Assembly (NCBI RefSeq): GCF_026627445.1
Contig: NZ_JAPNLJ010000003.1
Span: 169,614 to 233,613, forward strand
Reading direction: 5' to 3'
DNA from: Streptomyces sp. H27-H1
GTDB taxonomy: Bacteria > Actinomycetota > Actinomycetes > Streptomycetales > Streptomycetaceae
DNA length: 64,000 nucleotides
In this document: positions 8,913-16,426 of the stretch, piece after piece
How the letters are laid out: each line of letters opens with the position of its first letter
How positions within the stretch are numbered: the stretch's first letter is position 1
Made by a program: the position numbers and the translations under genes
The notes under the pieces: model-generated
Databases searched by the model: none
Seen by the model: the letters and a program-made list of their open reading frames with translations, nothing else
What the model was told of the DNA's origin: nothing

Positions 8913-9350
8913 TCAGGCGGCCGGGATCCGGACCCGTACGGACTTCCCGCACCCGTGGGCCACGACGGAGAGCCGGCCGCCCGTCTCGGCCGCCGAGAGC
9001 TGGACGATCAGCAGGCCGCGCCCGTGTTCGGCTTCCGGGTCCGCCGCCTCGGTGCGGAGGTGCGGCAGCCGGGGGAGCGCGGCCGCCCCGTCGGCCACCT
9101 CGAGCTCGAGCCAGCCTCCTCGGAGGGAGAGTCCGACGCGCATGAGGGCGGTGGCGGCGGCAGCGTGCAGGACGACGTTTGTGACGAGCTCGCTGACGGC
9201 GAGCAGCAGTACCTCGGCGATCTCGGCGGAGACCCGCCAGCCGTCGAGCGCGGCTCGGACGTGGGAGCGCAGGAGCGGAACGCTCGCCGCGTCGGGATCG
9301 GCTGTCCAGTGGGCGAAGCCGCAGGCGGGAGGACACGTGGAGGTGAGCAT
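8913..9350 (-). CDS. Anti-sigma-factor-like ATP-binding protein (HATPase_c_2)
   Basis: A 145-residue protein with a GHKL ATPase fold of the RsbW/SpoIIAB type common in Streptomyces. The N box is AVSELVTNVVLHA, the G1-like turn is LEVADGAAAL, and HGRGLLIVQLSA forms the ATP-lid and G2 region. Such proteins bind anti-anti-sigma partners or sigma factors, often as orphan kinases. There is no sigma factor or STAS gene next to it, so its partner is unknown. The 270-bp upstream gap contains a TTACACGTGTAA palindrome and a CTCGTGTAAC half-site. Confidence 0.85.
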   Translation of the reverse strand: MLTSTCPPACGFAHWTADPDAASVPLLRSHVRAALDGWRVSAEIAEVLLLAVSELVTNVVLHAAAATALMRVGLSLRGGWLELEVADGAAALPRLPHLRTEAADPEAEHGRGLLIVQLSAAETGGRLSVVAHGCGKSVRVRIPAA

Positions 9351-9483
9351 GGGGGACTCCCGTAGGGGAGGGGGAAGGGAGGGGCACGTGTGCGGCGCCC
9401 TCGTTCATGGCTCGTGTAACCAGGGGTGAACTCGCACCGCCGATGGTCTTGTGGTTCGCGGAGCCGTGTCGCTAAAGTCGTGA

Positions 9484-9495
9484 TTACACGTGTAA
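9484..9495. promoter_or_regulatory. TTACACGTGTAA palindrome, copy 1
   Basis: A perfect 12-bp palindrome in the divergent region between the anti-sigma-like ATPase (starts 9350) and the alpha/beta hydrolase (starts 9621). The same palindrome recurs at 45089-45100. The half-site TTACAC resembles the TnACnC arm of the BldD consensus, but the central base pair of BldD sites is absent. Confidence 0.55.
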
Positions 9496-9620
9496 CACGT
9501 TAGTTCCGGCCGAGGGTCTCACGCAAGCATTTGGGACATGCGTTACGAATCCGTGCCCCTGACGTGCCTCGCCGTCCTCCGCTCCCTCCCCCGAAACCAC
9601 GCAGAACTGGATGGGCCGCA

Positions 9621-10565
9621 ATGACGCAATCGCCTCCCGCCGCACTCGACCTCGCCGATATGACATGGCCGCCTCCGCCCTATCGGACCCCCGACCCCGC
9701 GGTGACGGACGAGCACGGGATCCGGCGCCACGACGGGCTCACGTACGCGACCACGCCGGGCTTCCGCCCCCGGCTGCTCGACGTCCGGGTCCCGGCGGGG
9801 GAGGGTCCCTTCCCGGTCGTGATCTGGATCCACGGCGGTGGCTGGCTGGACGGCGACCGCCGCTATCCGCCGCCGACCGTCCCCGTGGAGCTGCTGCACG
9901 GATCGGTGCTGGGGGCGGGGCTCGCACTCGTCTCGATCGACTACCGGCACAGCCTGGAGGCGCCCTTCCCGGCCCAGTTGCACGATGTGAAGGCCGCGAT
10001 CCGCTACGTCCGCAAGTTCGCCGCCGCCCTCGGCCTGGACGGTGACCGGATCGGCGTATGGGGTGAGTCCGCGGGCGGCCATCTGGCGGCCCTCGCAGGC
10101 CTGGTGGGCCCGGACAGTCCGGCCCTGGAGGGCACGCAGGGTGTAGGGAGCGGTGACACCGGAGTGCTGGCCGTCGTCGACTGGTACGGGGTGTCCGACC
10201 TGATCGCCCTCGCCGACCACCCCATGCCCGAGATGCCCGGCGGGCCGGACTTCCCCGACCCCTACGCGGCCCTCCTCGGCGGCACCGTAGCCGAGCGTCC
10301 GGCGCTGGCACGGACCGCGAGCCCGGTCACGCACGCCTGCCTGCCGGGGCTGCCGCCGTTCCTGCTGATCCACGGAACGCAGGACGGCCTGGTCCCGTAC
10401 AGCCAGAGCGAACAGCTCGCCGAGGCCCTCACCCAGGCCGGGGGCGAGGTCACTCTGCGGCCGGTGGAGGGCGCCGACCACATCTTCCTGGGATCCCCGG
10501 ACATCGAATCGATCGTCACGGAGAGCGTCACCTTCCTCGGCCGCCACCTGGGCGCGGGCGTCTGA
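9621..10565 (+). CDS. Alpha/beta hydrolase, HSL/BD-FAE-like esterase
   Basis: A 314-residue cytoplasmic hydrolase. The oxyanion motif HGGGW near residue 80, nucleophile elbow GVWGESAGGHLA near residue 155, acid in IHGTQDGLVPYSQ and histidine in GADHIFLG complete a Ser-Asp-His triad typical of the hormone-sensitive-lipase and acetyl-esterase group. I start it at ATG 9621 (MTQSPPAALD) because sequence upstream is low-complexity; no strong ribosome site is visible. It is followed at once by a strong hairpin terminator shared with the converging gene. Short-chain acyl or acetyl ester substrates are likely but not specified. Confidence 0.87.
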   Translation: MTQSPPAALDLADMTWPPPPYRTPDPAVTDEHGIRRHDGLTYATTPGFRPRLLDVRVPAGEGPFPVVIWIHGGGWLDGDRRYPPPTVPVELLHGSVLGAGLALVSIDYRHSLEAPFPAQLHDVKAAIRYVRKFAAALGLDGDRIGVWGESAGGHLAALAGLVGPDSPALEGTQGVGSGDTGVLAVVDWYGVSDLIALADHPMPEMPGGPDFPDPYAALLGGTVAERPALARTASPVTHACLPGLPPFLLIHGTQDGLVPYSQSEQLAEALTQAGGEVTLRPVEGADHIFLGSPDIESIVTESVTFLGRHLGAGV

Positions 10566-10577
10566 ATCAGCGACTGT

Positions 10578-10610
10578 GCTTCCTGTGCCGCCGGTCGCGG
10601 CACAGGAAGC
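10578..10610. terminator. Bidirectional hairpin terminator
   Basis: GCTTCCTGTGCCGC and its exact complement form a 14-bp stem with a 5-nt loop (CGGTC), placed between two converging genes that stop at 10565 and 10618. Confidence 0.85.
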
Positions 10611-10617
10611 CGCCGGC

Positions 10618-11013
10618 TCAGACGGAGAAGCCGGTGATCCTCCGCGGAGTCACCCGGACGATCAGCCGGAGGACGTCGTCAGCCTCGGCGATCGGGTCCT
10701 CGCCGAGGTACTTCTGCGAGAGCTCGCGCGGAAGGGATTTCTCCCGGTCCTCGATCAGTTCGGCCGTGCCGCGGATGTCCACGGAGTGGTACGGGTTCTC
10801 GGCGTCGTAGACGGTCAGGCTGACCCGCGGGTCCCGAGCGAGGTTCCGGGCCTTCTGCCGCCCCGCCGTGGTGGAGAACAGCACCGTGTCCCCGTCCCTT
10901 GCCATCCAGACCACCGAGGTGTGTGGCCCGCCGTCCTGGTCGAGCGTCGCGACGGTGGCGAAGTTCCTCCCGTCCAGAAGCTTGCGCGTCTCCTCGTTGA
11001 ACGCCACGGACAT
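10618..11013 (-). CDS. PPOX-class F420-dependent oxidoreductase
   Basis: A 131-residue split-barrel flavin/deazaflavin protein. Start ATG 11013 follows a GGGGGAGG ribosome site. Diagnostic segments are FATVATLDQDGGPHTSVVWMA at the N-terminus, FSTTAGRQKARNLARDPRVS in the middle, and DIRGTAELIED. This is the pattern of actinobacterial TIGR03618-type F420 enzymes, which use reduced F420 and have varied or unknown substrates. It is monocistronic and converges on the esterase. Confidence 0.88.
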   Translation of the reverse strand: MSVAFNEETRKLLDGRNFATVATLDQDGGPHTSVVWMARDGDTVLFSTTAGRQKARNLARDPRVSLTVYDAENPYHSVDIRGTAELIEDREKSLPRELSQKYLGEDPIAEADDVLRLIVRVTPRRITGFSV

Positions 11014-11166
11014 GGCCTCCCCCTTCTGCCTGGCAACCCGGATGGTCACCGCTTGCGTAGAACAGACGCGAGGGCCGGGTACTTCCCGACGCAGGGTCAC
11101 ATGGCAGAAAACCAGGGGCTGTTTCCTTGACGAGCTAGGGACGCCATTCCTGGCGGTGGGGGTCGG

Positions 11167-11757
11167 TCAGTCGGACGAGGCGATCTCCGTTGGACCGTAG
11201 AGGGCCGAGGACTCCCCGGTGATGAAGGACCAGTAACGGTCTCCGAAGGACCAGTGCCACCACTCCGTGGGGTAGTTCACCAGCCCCGCGGCCGTGAGGG
11301 CGGCGCCCAGCAGCTTCCGGTTGGCGCGAGTCTCCTCGCTGATGCCGGCGGCATCGGTGTAGCAGACGCCTGTGCTCTCCTCCGGGTCCGCGTTCATCCG
11401 TGTGCCGAGGTCCAGCTCGCGACCGTCGGCATCGGCCAGGGTGAGGTCGACGGCCGCGCCGGCGCAGTGCGGAGCGATGTCGGGCGGTGACACGTACCGG
11501 CTGGCCGCCGAGTCGATCTGCTCGGTGGACCAATCCGGGTGGATGGCTCGCAGCTGACCGGCGTACTCCTCGAAGTACTCGCGCTGGAGGGAAGGGGGCC
11601 GGTACCCCTCGACGAACAGCAGCCGCAAGCCTTGCGGAAGCGTCGCCTGGGCCTTGAGCAGCCGCTCCAAAACGCCTTCCCGCAGGTACGCGAAGGCGTC
11701 TGCCGGGTCCTGCTTGCGCACGTCGACCAGCAACGAGCCGCAACGGCGGACATCCAC
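11167..11757 (-). CDS. VanX-like M15 D-Ala-D-Ala dipeptidase, N-terminus possibly frameshifted
   Basis: From GTG 11757 the frame gives 196 residues with an intact M15D zinc-peptidase core: LLFVEGYRPPS, the zinc ligands in APHCAGAAVDLTLADADG (His and Asp), and catalytic Glu plus His in EWWHWSFGDRYW. VanX-type enzymes hydrolyse D-Ala-D-Ala or act on muropeptides in the cytoplasm. Upstream of GTG the same frame continues as VAAIPVAECGEHL, family-like, back to a stop, while a good start with MTEIVLMSDPR lies in the neighbouring frame (see 11758-11828). The core looks functional; whether the gene is broken depends on one base. Confidence 0.75.
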   Translation of the reverse strand: MDVRRCGSLLVDVRKQDPADAFAYLREGVLERLLKAQATLPQGLRLLFVEGYRPPSLQREYFEEYAGQLRAIHPDWSTEQIDSAASRYVSPPDIAPHCAGAAVDLTLADADGRELDLGTRMNADPEESTGVCYTDAAGISEETRANRKLLGAALTAAGLVNYPTEWWHWSFGDRYWSFITGESSALYGPTEIASSD

Positions 11758-11828
11758 AAGATGTTCACCGCACTCGGCAACAGGTATGGCGGCGACCTCG
11801 GGTCCGACATCAACACGATCTCAGTCAT
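11758..11828 (-). other. Frameshifted N-terminal portion of the VanX-like gene
   Basis: Reading from ATG 11828 gives MTEIVLMSDPR and then diverges, whereas the downstream frame supplies VAAIPVAECGEHLVDVRR. Joining them needs one additional base near 11795-11798, within the CCGAGGTC run on the coding strand. The natural product would then be about 221 residues. It may be a real frameshift mutation, a slippage site or a sequence error. Confidence 0.5.
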
Positions 11829-12108
11829 GACGTGATCATTCCGCATGGCGCAATCCGGCGAACGTTCCCGGTCAATGCATTGGCCGGGGCCGGGCTGGGT
11901 GGTGGTGCCGTGTCGGTGAGGAGGGCATCGCGTCAACACGGTGCCGGTTGGTCATCCCTCGGGCCGATATCGATTCGGCCCGGGCCGCAGTTGGCCCGGA
12001 GTGCGATCGGTCGCGTGCGCGCGTGCGCTCCGGATCATGGCGGCTGCCAGCATGCCGGTGCGGGCGACGGAACCAAGCCAGCCGTCGCGTAGGCAGATAG
12101 GTGGGAAC

Positions 12109-13623
12109 GTGACTGCTCAGGCGGTGGACGGAGCGACCCGGGTGCTCCCCTCGAGGCAACGCCCGCAGGACGCCGGAGAGGCTCCGCCGGACCCGGGCAG
12201 GTCCGAGCAGAGCGACGGCGCGGCCTCGACCGACCGGACCGACATCGCGGAACCCACCGACCGCGCGGATCAAACCGCCCGCACCGACGCCGAACTCCTG
12301 CTGGCCGCCTCCGTGCTGCTGGCCGACGCCGCTCTCACGGCGAAGCAGGCGGGTGCCGAGCTGGCGGGTGCGCTCAGCAGCTGGCGGCTCGGGCTGGAGG
12401 CATTGCGGCGTCCCGGCTGGGCCCTCGGTACGGCTGTGTCGTGCGCCCGGGCGCTGACCAGCCCTTCGGGGCTCGGCTTCGGCGCCAACGGCGGACTGGG
12501 CGGGGAACTGGCCCGGATCGCGGGGAGCATGACGTACCGGCGTCCGGCCGCCGTGGCCATGGCCGTGGACGCCTTCGCCCTGCGGATCAGGGCGATCGCC
12601 TCGGACCACCCCAACCTGGACTCGCCCCTCGCCAGGCGGCTGACCGAAGCCGTGGTGGCCGGGAACCGGCTGGAGGCGCTGCGCGCCATGTACGCGCTCG
12701 TCGAGCACCTCGGGGTCACCCGCGCCCTCACCACGGTGAGCCCCGTGATCATGGAAATGCTGGCACTGCTGGGCCTGCTCGACGAGAATCCCGTCAACGA
12801 CGGCTTCTCCTGGGTGACGCTCGCAGGCGGAGTGCCGACCACCGATCCGTTCCTCGGGCTGCCGAGCACCCTGCTGAAATACCTCAACCCCGGCCCCGGT
12901 AGGGCCGAGCGGGCGGACGCCGACTCCATCCTGGCCAAGGTGCTGGCCACGTCCGGCAACGACATCGTCAGCTACGTCAACGACATCGGCGCCCTCGGGA
13001 ACCACGGGCTGGTGCTGCTGCGCCGCGTCGAATGCGCCGACGGCGCCGTCCGGTACGTCCTGCTGCTGCCCGGAACGAGCTTCGGCCTGCTGAGCAACAG
13101 CACCCCGCAGGACCTGGTGGGAGCGTTCGACGGGCTGCTGCGCACCGATACGACGTACACCCGCGCCGCACGCAAGGTACTGCTGCGGGCCGGGGTGCCG
13201 GCCGGGTCGGAGCTCATGCTCGTCGGTCACAGCCTGGGCGGGCTGACCGCGATGAACCTCGCGGCCGATGTGGAGGTGTCCTCCCGCTACCGGGTCACGC
13301 ACGTCATCACGCTGGGCTCGCCCATCGACGGCAAACGGCCCGCCGACCACACCACCCGGGTGATCAGCCTGGTCAACAACCACGACGTGATCCCGATGCT
13401 CGACGGCCGCGGCCCCGCCTCGCCCAACGACATCCCCGACAGCTGGGTCGAACTGGCCTGGCTGGACGAGTCGTACGACTACCCGCTGTCGCACGCTCCA
13501 CAGGCCTACTCGGACACCTTGCGGGGTCCCATGGCGCACCACCGGGAGAAGGTCAACGGGCTGATCGGCGCCTACGACGGCCGGATCGCCGGCAACCAGC
13601 CCTACATGCTGCGCGACAAGTGA
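12109..13623 (+). CDS. Lipase-like alpha/beta hydrolase with long N-terminal domain
   Basis: I start at GTG 12109 (preceded by GGTGGGA). The 504-residue product has a disordered Asp/Thr/Arg-rich N-terminus (about 60 residues), a helical Ala/Leu-rich middle of unknown fold, and a C-terminal lipase-like domain. The latter shows VLLLPGTSFG, nucleophile elbow LVGHSLGGLTAMNLA, then VITLGSPIDGK, NNHDVIPMLDG and a late SHAPQAY histidine region, a plausible Ser-Asp-His triad. No signal peptide is apparent. It is 17 bp upstream of a P450-like gene on the same strand, so co-expression is likely. Substrate unknown; an acyl ester or lipid is most plausible given the PlsC and ACP genes next door. Confidence 0.7.
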   Translation: MTAQAVDGATRVLPSRQRPQDAGEAPPDPGRSEQSDGAASTDRTDIAEPTDRADQTARTDAELLLAASVLLADAALTAKQAGAELAGALSSWRLGLEALRRPGWALGTAVSCARALTSPSGLGFGANGGLGGELARIAGSMTYRRPAAVAMAVDAFALRIRAIASDHPNLDSPLARRLTEAVVAGNRLEALRAMYALVEHLGVTRALTTVSPVIMEMLALLGLLDENPVNDGFSWVTLAGGVPTTDPFLGLPSTLLKYLNPGPGRAERADADSILAKVLATSGNDIVSYVNDIGALGNHGLVLLRRVECADGAVRYVLLLPGTSFGLLSNSTPQDLVGAFDGLLRTDTTYTRAARKVLLRAGVPAGSELMLVGHSLGGLTAMNLAADVEVSSRYRVTHVITLGSPIDGKRPADHTTRVISLVNNHDVIPMLDGRGPASPNDIPDSWVELAWLDESYDYPLSHAPQAYSDTLRGPMAHHREKVNGLIGAYDGRIAGNQPYMLRDK

Positions 13624-13640
13624 CCACGGGAGAGCCTGAG

Positions 13641-15146
13641 ATGACCCCTGACCACGGCGACGGGACGTCCACGACGACGTCGACGACGACGTCCACGACG
13701 ACGTCGACCGCGACGACGATGCCCGCACCGCGACTCCCCGAGACCGCCTGGGCCCTGGAGAACGCCGTGTTCAGCGCGGCCATGGTCGCCCAGCGGCTGC
13801 CGTGGACCGACGCCGCGGCCCGTGTGCTCGGCCTGGACGCGCTGACCCGCGAAGGAGTGACGCGCTCCCTGCTGGAACACCTGCGGCGGACCCGCTCCGG
13901 GCGCCCGGTCCGTGTGTGCACGCCCTTCGGGAACTTCCTCGTACCGCTGACCCCCGCGGTGTCCGAGGCGCTCCTCGTCCGGGCCGACGGTGAGGGGGCG
14001 CTGGAGGCCGCCGAGGGGCTGACCGCCGGCGGGCACCGGTACGGGCTCTCCCCGCACACGGAGTTGGCCTGGGAGGTCATCGCGCCGGGAGACGAGCTGT
14101 CCGCCCGCGTGGCCCGGGACGTGGACGAGGCCGTCGCGGGCCGGAGGGGGGACGGCACCCTGGAGTGGCAGGCCTGGTACGAGGTGATGACACGCTTGGG
14201 CCGGTGCCTGGTGGCGGGCGAAGCGGCCGCCGAGGACACCCTGCTGAGCGAGATCGTCTCCCGGGCCGCGGCCGCCGGGAGCCGCAGCGCCCGCGAGGAC
14301 CTGACGGCCTCCCTGGGGCGCCGGACGGCCCGCTATCTGGAGCGCCCCGACCCCGCCTCCCTGATCGGCCGGCTGGCCGCGGCGGGTACCTGCCCCGACA
14401 CCGTGGTCGCGGCGGCCGCCCATGTGCTCGCCCTCGTTTCCGAGGCCGCCACCACCACGGTCCTGCAAGCCCTGGCCCTGCACACGCTGGAGCCGCAGGC
14501 CGCCCCGGAAGCGGCCGTGGCCCGGGCGTTGCGCCACTATCCGCCGGTGGCCGCCACCGTCCACCGGGTACGGACGCCGTTCGTCTGGGAGGGTCTCGCG
14601 ATCGGCGCGGGTACGGAGATCCTGTGCGCGCCCGGCTGGCTCTCGCCTCCGAAGGACGGCGCCGCCGGCCCGGGCATCTGGCCGTCGGCGCTGTGCGGAG
14701 CGCCCGGCGCGTGCGCGGCGACCCGGTTCGCGGTGCTGGTCGCCGAGGAACTCGTACGCGGGATCCACGCGGTGGCCCGGCCCTTCGTGGTCCACCCGGG
14801 GCTGACCGCGGGTCGGCTGCCCGGCACGCTCGACCCGCGCGCGATGCTCTTGGCGCTAGCGGAACCCTCCGGCGGCCCCGGCGACGGGCGGGTGACGGTC
14901 GGCAGCCCGGCGGCCGTACCGGTACCGGTACGCGGTTGCACGCCAGCGTCGTACGGGGCCCTCGCGCGGGCCAGCGCGGAGCGGCTGTCGGCGCACGCGC
15001 GGAGCCTCGCGGCCTGCGCCGAAGCCGACGGCTGGGACCGGGACGAGGCGGGGGAGAAGTTCCGCATGGTCCTGCTGGACCACGCGCAGCGGTGCGACCA
15101 CGCGGCCGACGGCGTACGGAGGGCGGCGCACCGGCTGGCGGACTGA
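13641..15146 (+). CDS. Degenerate cytochrome P450-like protein
   Basis: A 501-residue protein that begins with a Thr/Ser repeat (residues about 9-26). The fold order is P450-like: I-helix-like VLALVSEAATTTVLQALA, then K-helix region AVARALRHYPPVAATVHRV, followed by a GTEILCAPGWLSPP meander and heme-loop-like WPSALCGAPGACAATRFAV. The position of the ExxR glutamate is Arg (RALR before HYPP), and the FGxGxHxC signature is reduced to a lone Cys. The I-helix lacks the acidic-Thr pair. It may bind heme without normal oxygenase chemistry, or not bind it at all. It follows the lipase-like gene closely. Confidence 0.6.
   Translation: MTPDHGDGTSTTTSTTTSTTTSTATTMPAPRLPETAWALENAVFSAAMVAQRLPWTDAAARVLGLDALTREGVTRSLLEHLRRTRSGRPVRVCTPFGNFLVPLTPAVSEALLVRADGEGALEAAEGLTAGGHRYGLSPHTELAWEVIAPGDELSARVARDVDEAVAGRRGDGTLEWQAWYEVMTRLGRCLVAGEAAAEDTLLSEIVSRAAAAGSRSAREDLTASLGRRTARYLERPDPASLIGRLAAAGTCPDTVVAAAAHVLALVSEAATTTVLQALALHTLEPQAAPEAAVARALRHYPPVAATVHRVRTPFVWEGLAIGAGTEILCAPGWLSPPKDGAAGPGIWPSALCGAPGACAATRFAVLVAEELVRGIHAVARPFVVHPGLTAGRLPGTLDPRAMLLALAEPSGGPGDGRVTVGSPAAVPVPVRGCTPASYGALARASAERLSAHARSLAACAEADGWDRDEAGEKFRMVLLDHAQRCDHAADGVRRAAHRLAD
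13665..13718 (+). repeat. In-frame 12-bp repeat coding a Thr/Ser tract
   Basis: Units of TC(C/G)ACGACGACG repeat about four times inside the start of the P450-like gene and encode repeated Ser-Thr-Thr-Thr. The last unit is degenerate (ACC GCG ACG ACG). The tract is likely a length-variable flexible leader. Confidence 0.85.
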
Positions 15147-15157
15147 GGAGTGAACGG

Positions 15158-15192
15158 CCCTGCCGTCCCGGTCGGCTCCCGGGACGGCAGGG
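15158..15192. terminator. Bidirectional hairpin terminator
   Basis: CCCTGCCGTCCCGG and CCGGGACGGCAGGG form a perfect 14-bp stem with a 7-nt loop, between the converging P450-like and PlsC genes. Confidence 0.85.
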
Positions 15193-15194
15193 GG

Positions 15195-15977
15195 CTACCA
15201 GAAGGGCGTCGCACGCCTGCGGCGTTCCCTGTCCACCAGGGACTGCACCGCGTCCTGGGCCTCGCCGCACAGCCGGCGGGCCGCGGCCGACCGGGCGGCG
15301 AAGGACTCGGGCCGGGGCGGCGCCGGGATCGGCTCGCCCACGGTGATGAGCCACTTCGAGGGCAGCGGGAAGAGCGTGGTGAGCGGGAAGTAGGGGAGGT
15401 CGAACAGGCGGGCCAGGGCCGGGACCTCACCGACCTTGGGACAGGCCTCCTCGGCTCCGATGACGGACACCGGAATGACGGGCGCTCCGGCCTGGACGGC
15501 GGTCACGGCGAACCCGGGGCTGAAGGGGCGCAACCGGTAGCGCTCACGGAAGGGCTTCTCCAGGCCGGAGGTTCCCTCGGGGAACACCCCCACGAGTTCC
15601 CCGGCGGTCAGGTGTTCCAGTCCGAGCGTCGGATCGAGAGGAATGGCTCCCACTCTCCGGGCGTACGAACCGATGACTGGAAATCGAAAAGTCAGCGATG
15701 CGGCCGGAATGCGCAATGGTCGGTTCAGATTGCGGGCAAGCGCTTTGACGAGTACGAACGCGTCGAGTCCCCAGGCCCCCGAATGGTTGGCCACGATCAC
15801 GGCGGGCCCCTCCGTCGGGATATTCTCCCATCCCGTGATGTCGAGCCGGAAATAGTCGTCCATCAGCCAGTCGAGAAGCCGGTCCCAGGCGCCTCCTCCC
15901 GCCTCTTCGAGCCGTTCCTTCACGTACCTGAGTTCGGCGGCGCCCGCCTCGATCACATCATTTACGCTTTCCGACAC
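15195..15977 (-). CDS. PlsC-type lysophospholipid acyltransferase
   Basis: A 260-residue acyltransferase of the 1-acylglycerol-phosphate acyltransferase superfamily. GTG 15977 follows AAAGGAG at good spacing. Motif I is VIVANHSGAWGLDAF, where the catalytic His and Asp are six residues apart, unlike the classic HX4D; motif III is VGVFPEGTSG; and VIPVSVIGAEE follows. Such enzymes move acyl groups from acyl-CoA or acyl-ACP to a lysolipid at the membrane. A stand-alone acyl carrier protein starts 75 bp away on the other strand, a natural acyl donor. The altered spacing suggests an actinobacterial subfamily and perhaps an unusual acceptor. Confidence 0.86.
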   Translation of the reverse strand: MSESVNDVIEAGAAELRYVKERLEEAGGGAWDRLLDWLMDDYFRLDITGWENIPTEGPAVIVANHSGAWGLDAFVLVKALARNLNRPLRIPAASLTFRFPVIGSYARRVGAIPLDPTLGLEHLTAGELVGVFPEGTSGLEKPFRERYRLRPFSPGFAVTAVQAGAPVIPVSVIGAEEACPKVGEVPALARLFDLPYFPLTTLFPLPSKWLITVGEPIPAPPRPESFAARSAAARRLCGEAQDAVQSLVDRERRRRATPFW

Positions 15978-16052
15978 GAGTATTCTCCTTTACTCCTGGG
16001 TCATTGGCGCCACCCTGGCGCAAAGGCCGCACTACCGCAAATGAGAGATGCC

Positions 16053-16304
16053 ATGACGACTTCCGCAACCGAATCCACGATCAACATGATCAGCGAAATC
16101 CTCATCGAAATGTTCGAATTTCCCGCCGAGGAGGTCCAGGGCCACACCCGGATGCAGGATCTGCTGACCGACTCGCTCATGGTGGTGGAGATGGCGATCG
16201 TCCTTCACGAGCGGCTGGGCCTCAAGGTCGACGAGGAAGAACTCCGCGCCTTGACCCTCGCCGAGTTCGCCGGAGCCCTCGACGCGCGCCGTACCGCTCT
16301 CTGA
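16053..16304 (+). CDS. Stand-alone acyl carrier protein
   Basis: An 83-residue acidic, helical protein with the phosphopantetheine attachment site DSL in MQDLLTDSLMVVEM near residue 40. The layout (helix I, long loop, DSL at the head of helix II, C-terminal LTLAEFAGAL) is that of a discrete ACP. ATG 16053 is used; an in-frame ATG at 16041 (MRDA) is possible. It is divergent from the PlsC gene with a 75-bp shared promoter region. It is unlikely to be the primary fatty-acid ACP because no fab genes are present. Confidence 0.85.
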   Translation: MTTSATESTINMISEILIEMFEFPAEEVQGHTRMQDLLTDSLMVVEMAIVLHERLGLKVDEEELRALTLAEFAGALDARRTAL

Positions 16305-16357
16305 CAGGACAGGACAGGACAGGACAGGACAGGACGGGACAGGGCAGGGCAGGACAC
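16303..16357. repeat. GACAG pentanucleotide repeat
   Basis: Six perfect GACAG units followed by five imperfect ones begin at the ACP stop codon. A 5-bp period immediately after a stop suggests a slippage-prone 3' region; no coding role is seen. Confidence 0.85.
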
Positions 16358-16368
16358 GGGCCGGTCCT

Positions 16369-16404
16369 CCGGCCGGTCCTCCGGCCGACCGGAGGACCGG
16401 CCGG
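16369..16404. terminator. GC-rich bidirectional terminator hairpin
   Basis: CCGGCCGGTCCTCCGG pairs perfectly with CCGGAGGACCGGCCGG around a 4-nt loop, between the ACP gene and the converging ion channel gene. A second copy of the left arm just upstream (16358-16372) could form an alternative hairpin. Confidence 0.8.
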
Positions 16405-16426
16405 CCGGAGGCGGCTCCGGCGGTTC

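Noticed and set aside
9484..9495. BldD binding site
   Set aside because: The palindrome lacks the central base pair of the BldD consensus, so spacing is off by one.
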